The position numbers were made by a program, and so were the translations under genes. 8,339 nt of DNA, taken from contig JANOBJ010000315.1 of assembly GCA_031411575.1 (NCBI GenBank), positions 1 to 8,339 of the forward strand. Direction: 5' to 3'. Origin of the DNA: JANOBJ01 sp031411575. Lineage in GTDB: Bacteria; Pseudomonadota; Gammaproteobacteria; Burkholderiales; Burkholderiaceae_C. Positions 6,275 to 8,339 of the stretch are shown piece by piece; the stretch's first letter is position 1, and every line of letters begins with the position of its first letter. The notes under the pieces are model-generated. The model ran no database searches. It saw only the letters and a list, made by a program, of their open reading frames with translations, and was not told where the DNA came from.

Positions 6275-6293
6275 GTAGGAGGCACGCCCCTAC
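6275..6293 (+). other. Short hairpin just after the LysR-type regulator gene
   Basis: GTAGG (6275-6279) and GG (6281-6282) can pair with CC and CCTAC (6287-6293), giving a seven-pair stem with one bulged A and a four-base loop. It starts two bases after the regulator's stop. No T-run follows, so at best it is a weak transcript-end or processing signal. The regulator and the next gene, 52 bp apart, may still share a transcript. Confidence 0.25.
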
Positions 6294-6325
6294 AACCCCC
6301 CGCCACACAGAACAAGAGTTGCCCC

Positions 6326-7471
6326 ATGCCCCGAACACCTTCCCGCACCGCTCCCCGAACCCCGCCCCGAACCCCGCTCCAAACGTCAACCGCCGCCGCG
6401 CTGCCCGGGCGCCCCGCTGCTTCGCCCCGGCACATCGCCATCGTCGGCGCCGGCATCGCGGGCATCGCCTGCGCGCGCACGCTGGTGCAGGCCGGGCACC
6501 GGGTGACGGTGTTCGACAAAAGCCGTGGCGTGGGTGGCCGCATGGCCACGCGCAGCACGCCGTTTGGTGGCTTCGACCACGGCGCCCAGTACTTCACCGT
6601 GCGCGACGAGCAGCTGGCCCGCGCGCTGGCAACCGCACCCCGCATTTGCAAGCCCTGGAGCGCCAACGCCGTGCGCGTGCTCGACTCGCATGGCCGCACG
6701 ATTGAAGCGGCCTTGCCCGCGCGAGAGGCGCACTGGGTGGCCGCGCCCGGCATGAACGCGCTGGCGCGCCACTGGGCGCAGCCGCTGGTGGCGGCCGGTG
6801 CGCTGGAAATGGAAACGCAGGTCACGCGCATCGAACGCGACGCGCTGAACCCCCAGCGCTGGCAACTGCGCAGCACCGGCCGCGCCACGCCGCTGGGCGA
6901 AGAGCAGCATGTGTACGGCGGCTTCGATGCGGTGCTGCTGGCCGTGCCGCACCCGCAGGCGCAGGCGCTGCTGCAGGCATCGGCCTTGGCACCGAAGCTG
7001 GTCAAGGCGGTGGGCAAGGTTCGCGTGGCGCCCTGCTGGACGCTGATGCTGGCCTTCCCGCAGGCCAACCAGCCGAGCCTGAGCCACCTGGGGCCGCAAT
7101 GGAACGCCGCGCGCAGCACGCACCACCGCATCGCGTGGCTCGCGCGCGAGTCGTCCAAGCCCGGCCGCGAACCGATCGAGCGCTGGACCATCCAGGCCAG
7201 CGCCGAATGGTCCGAGGAACACCTGGAAGACGACCCGCAACGCATCCAGGCCAAGCTGCTGCGCGCGTTTGCCGAAGTCACCGGCATCCGCACCGAACCC
7301 GCCCACGCCGTGGCCCACCGCTGGCGCTACGCCAAGACCACGGTACCGCTCGGCCGCAGCCACCTGTGGGACGCAGCCAGCCAGATCGGCCTGTGCGGCG
7401 ACTGGTGCCTGGGTCACCGCGTGGAAGACGCGTTCGTGTCGGGGCTGTCGCTGGCGCTTGACATGGTGTGA
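6326..7471 (+). CDS. Renalase-like FAD-dependent NAD(P)-binding oxidoreductase
   Basis: Predicted soluble flavoprotein of 381 residues. The dinucleotide-binding fold starts at HIAIVGAGIAG (36-46; GxGxxG), followed by FDKSRGVGGRMATR (63-76), the renalase-type motif that binds the FAD ribose and diphosphate, and FDHGAQYFT (83-91). The C-terminal FAD motif LCGDWCLGHRVEDAFVSG lies near 356-373. Bacterial renalases oxidise misreduced isomers of NAD(P)H (2- or 6-dihydro forms) back to NAD(P)+ with release of hydrogen peroxide; this role is inferred from the family. The first 35 residues are an Arg/Thr/Pro-rich extension built from a 12-bp tandem repeat and precede the usual family start. ATG 6326 has AAGAG seven bases upstream and is the only ATG/GTG before the FAD motif. 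The stop at 7471 is 10 bp before gluQ, suggesting co-transcription. Confidence 0.9.
   Translation: MPRTPSRTAPRTPPRTPLQTSTAAALPGRPAASPRHIAIVGAGIAGIACARTLVQAGHRVTVFDKSRGVGGRMATRSTPFGGFDHGAQYFTVRDEQLARALATAPRICKPWSANAVRVLDSHGRTIEAALPAREAHWVAAPGMNALARHWAQPLVAAGALEMETQVTRIERDALNPQRWQLRSTGRATPLGEEQHVYGGFDAVLLAVPHPQAQALLQASALAPKLVKAVGKVRVAPCWTLMLAFPQANQPSLSHLGPQWNAARSTHHRIAWLARESSKPGREPIERWTIQASAEWSEEHLEDDPQRIQAKLLRAFAEVTGIRTEPAHAVAHRWRYAKTTVPLGRSHLWDAASQIGLCGDWCLGHRVEDAFVSGLSLALDMV
6332..6391 (+). repeat. 12-bp imperfect tandem repeat coding an RTPx tail
   Basis: Five consecutive 12-base units inside the 5' end of the renalase-like gene encode RTPS, RTAP, RTPP, RTPL and QTST (residues 3-22). Units three and four differ at one base; the others are more diverged. 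The period is a multiple of three, so copy-number change keeps the reading frame. The encoded segment is low in complexity, basic and proline-rich, and is likely disordered. Confidence 0.75.
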
Positions 7472-7481
7472 GGCCACAGGC

Positions 7482-8339
7482 GTGGGGGTCACAGCCTACA
7501 GCGGTCGATTTGCGCCCTCACCCACCGGGCCGTTGCACGCCGGCTCGCTGGTGGCGGCACTGGCGAGCTGGCTGGATGCACGGGCGCACGGCGGGCGCTG
7601 GCTGGTGCGCATCGAAGACGTGGACGAGCCGCGCTGCGTGCCGGGTACCGACCAGATCATCCTGCAGCAACTGGCCGCCTGCGGCTTGCTGCCCGACGAG
7701 CCGCCTGTCTGGCAATCGCAGCGCGGCGCGCTCTACCAGCGCGCGCTCGACCAGTTGGTGGCGCAACATCGGGCCTACCCCTGCGCCTGCTCGCGCCGGG
7801 ACATTGACCAGGCGCTGGCGCGGCTGGGCACCCCGCGCACGCGCAACGCCGAGCAGGTGTACCCCGGTACCTGCCGCGACGGATTGCAGGGGCGGCCGGC
7901 GCGCGCCTGGCGGCTGAGAACCGGTTTTTTGGATCGATATACGCCTGTTGTCCGCTCCGGTAGGTCATTTGTTGCTTCTAATTTAATAGCATACGAATCT
8001 GTACGCTGGCACGACCGACGCCTGGGCGACCGGCAGCAGGACGTGGCGGCCGAGGTCGGCGACTTTGTGCTGCGGCGCGCCGATGGCTACTTTGCCTACC
8101 AGCTGGCCGTGGTGGTGGACGACGCCGATCAGGGCATCACCGACGTGGTGCGCGGCGAAGACCTGGCCGACAACACGCCGCGCCAGATGCTGCTGCAACG
8201 CGCCCTGGGCGTGGCCTCGCCGCGCTACCTGCACACGCCGCTGGTGCTCGGGGCCAACGGCGAAAAACTCTCCAAGCAAAACGGCGCGCAGGCTCTTGAT
8301 GTGCACGACACGCCGGCGGCACTGGCCGCGCTGCACGCC
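7482..8339 (+). CDS. gluQ: Glutamyl-Q tRNA(Asp) synthetase, C-terminal end cut by window
   Basis: Paralogue of the glutamyl-tRNA synthetase catalytic core. It activates glutamate without tRNA and attaches it to the queuosine at position 34 of tRNA(Asp). About 286 codons are visible. GRFAPSPTGPLHAGSL (8-23) holds the HxGS form of the class I signature, and LVRIEDVDEPR follows. The zinc site typical of the family is present: Cys101, Cys103, Tyr127, Cys131. LAVVVDD and DVVRGEDL precede the KLSKQ loop (from residue 262). The frame is open throughout from the GTG at 7482, but there is a roughly 26-residue AT-rich segment (149-174) where E. coli GluQ has only a few residues; it includes a copy of the palindromic repeat. 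The GTG start is chosen because no ATG precedes the GRFAPSP motif in frame; its ribosome site is weak. The 10-bp gap suggests co-transcription with the renalase-like gene. Confidence 0.94.
   Translation, partial: MGVTAYSGRFAPSPTGPLHAGSLVAALASWLDARAHGGRWLVRIEDVDEPRCVPGTDQIILQQLAACGLLPDEPPVWQSQRGALYQRALDQLVAQHRAYPCACSRRDIDQALARLGTPRTRNAEQVYPGTCRDGLQGRPARAWRLRTGFLDRYTPVVRSGRSFVASNLIAYESVRWHDRRLGDRQQDVAAEVGDFVLRRADGYFAYQLAVVVDDADQGITDVVRGEDLADNTPRQMLLQRALGVASPRYLHTPLVLGANGEKLSKQNGAQALDVHDTPAALAALHA
7972..7994. repeat. AT-rich repeat, copy 2 (inside gluQ)
   Basis: This 23-bp segment matches the element at 1629-1651 at 19 of 23 positions; the shared core includes TTAATAGCA. It lies inside the gluQ reading frame and encodes residues around ASNLIAY (165-171) using TTA and ATA codons that are rare in such GC-rich genes. 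The wider segment 7921-8000 is 44% GC by direct count, well below its surroundings. Confidence 0.6.

Noticed and set aside
6277..6282. Perfect AGGAGG just after the regulator's stop codon
   Set aside because: No ATG, GTG or TTG follows at a usable distance; the next gene starts 43 bases further on with its own AAGAG.
6010..7492. Two long minus-strand reading frames (427 and 368 codons) opposite the regulator and renalase-like genes
   Set aside because: Antisense shadows with Ser/Arg- or Gln/His-rich low-complexity translations; the plus strand carries intact family motifs.
7468..7917. Plus-strand ATG frame of 149 codons at the gluQ start
   Set aside because: It is a different frame from the GTG-initiated gluQ, which has all family motifs; the 149-codon translation has none.

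Overview
The window is a high-GC chromosomal segment from a betaproteobacterium, most likely a member of the Comamonadaceae (Burkholderiales). The evidence is the codon bias, the character of the dnaE, GluQ-RS and renalase-like proteins, and an AT-rich palindromic repeat of a kind I associate with that family from memory. The genus cannot be fixed from this sequence. I see no tRNA, rRNA, CRISPR array, transposase or phage gene, and no gene-free stretch longer than about 165 bases.

Layout. Everything left of about 5200 is on the minus strand and everything right of 5323 is on the plus strand. From left to right: the 5' part of dnaE (replicative polymerase alpha subunit, cut by the window edge); a short spacer with a palindromic repeat; a DUF599 membrane protein; a two-domain pirin preceded by a possible 20-codon leader ORF that overlaps it by ATGA; a WrbA-like flavodoxin-fold protein; a DoxX membrane protein; and a YhhW-type pirin. 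A 123-bp divergent intergenic region with a LysR-type operator follows. On the plus strand come a LysR-type regulator resembling E. coli YhaJ, a renalase-like FAD oxidoreductase, and gluQ (glutamyl-Q tRNA(Asp) synthetase), which is cut by the right edge.

How the genes fit together. The regulator, YhhW-type pirin, DoxX protein, WrbA-like flavoprotein and second pirin look like one divergent stress/detoxification unit. In E. coli, YhaJ controls the DoxX gene yqjF and lies next to the pirin gene yhaK, and it responds to quinol-type products of nitroaromatic compounds. E. coli YhhW acts on quercetin in vitro, and WrbA-type proteins reduce quinones. The simplest reading is a compact YhaJ-type regulon for electrophilic or quinone-like aromatics, with a T-N11-A palindrome as the operator. 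The renalase-like oxidase could also serve redox-metabolite repair but may be unrelated to the cluster. dnaE and gluQ are housekeeping flanks.

Items most worth a second look: an in-frame AT-rich insertion in gluQ that carries a copy of the repeat found upstream of dnaE; the small ORF coupled to the second pirin; near-identical, SD-less start regions of dnaE and the DUF599 gene; and a 12-bp tandem repeat forming an Arg-Thr-Pro-rich tail on the renalase-like protein.
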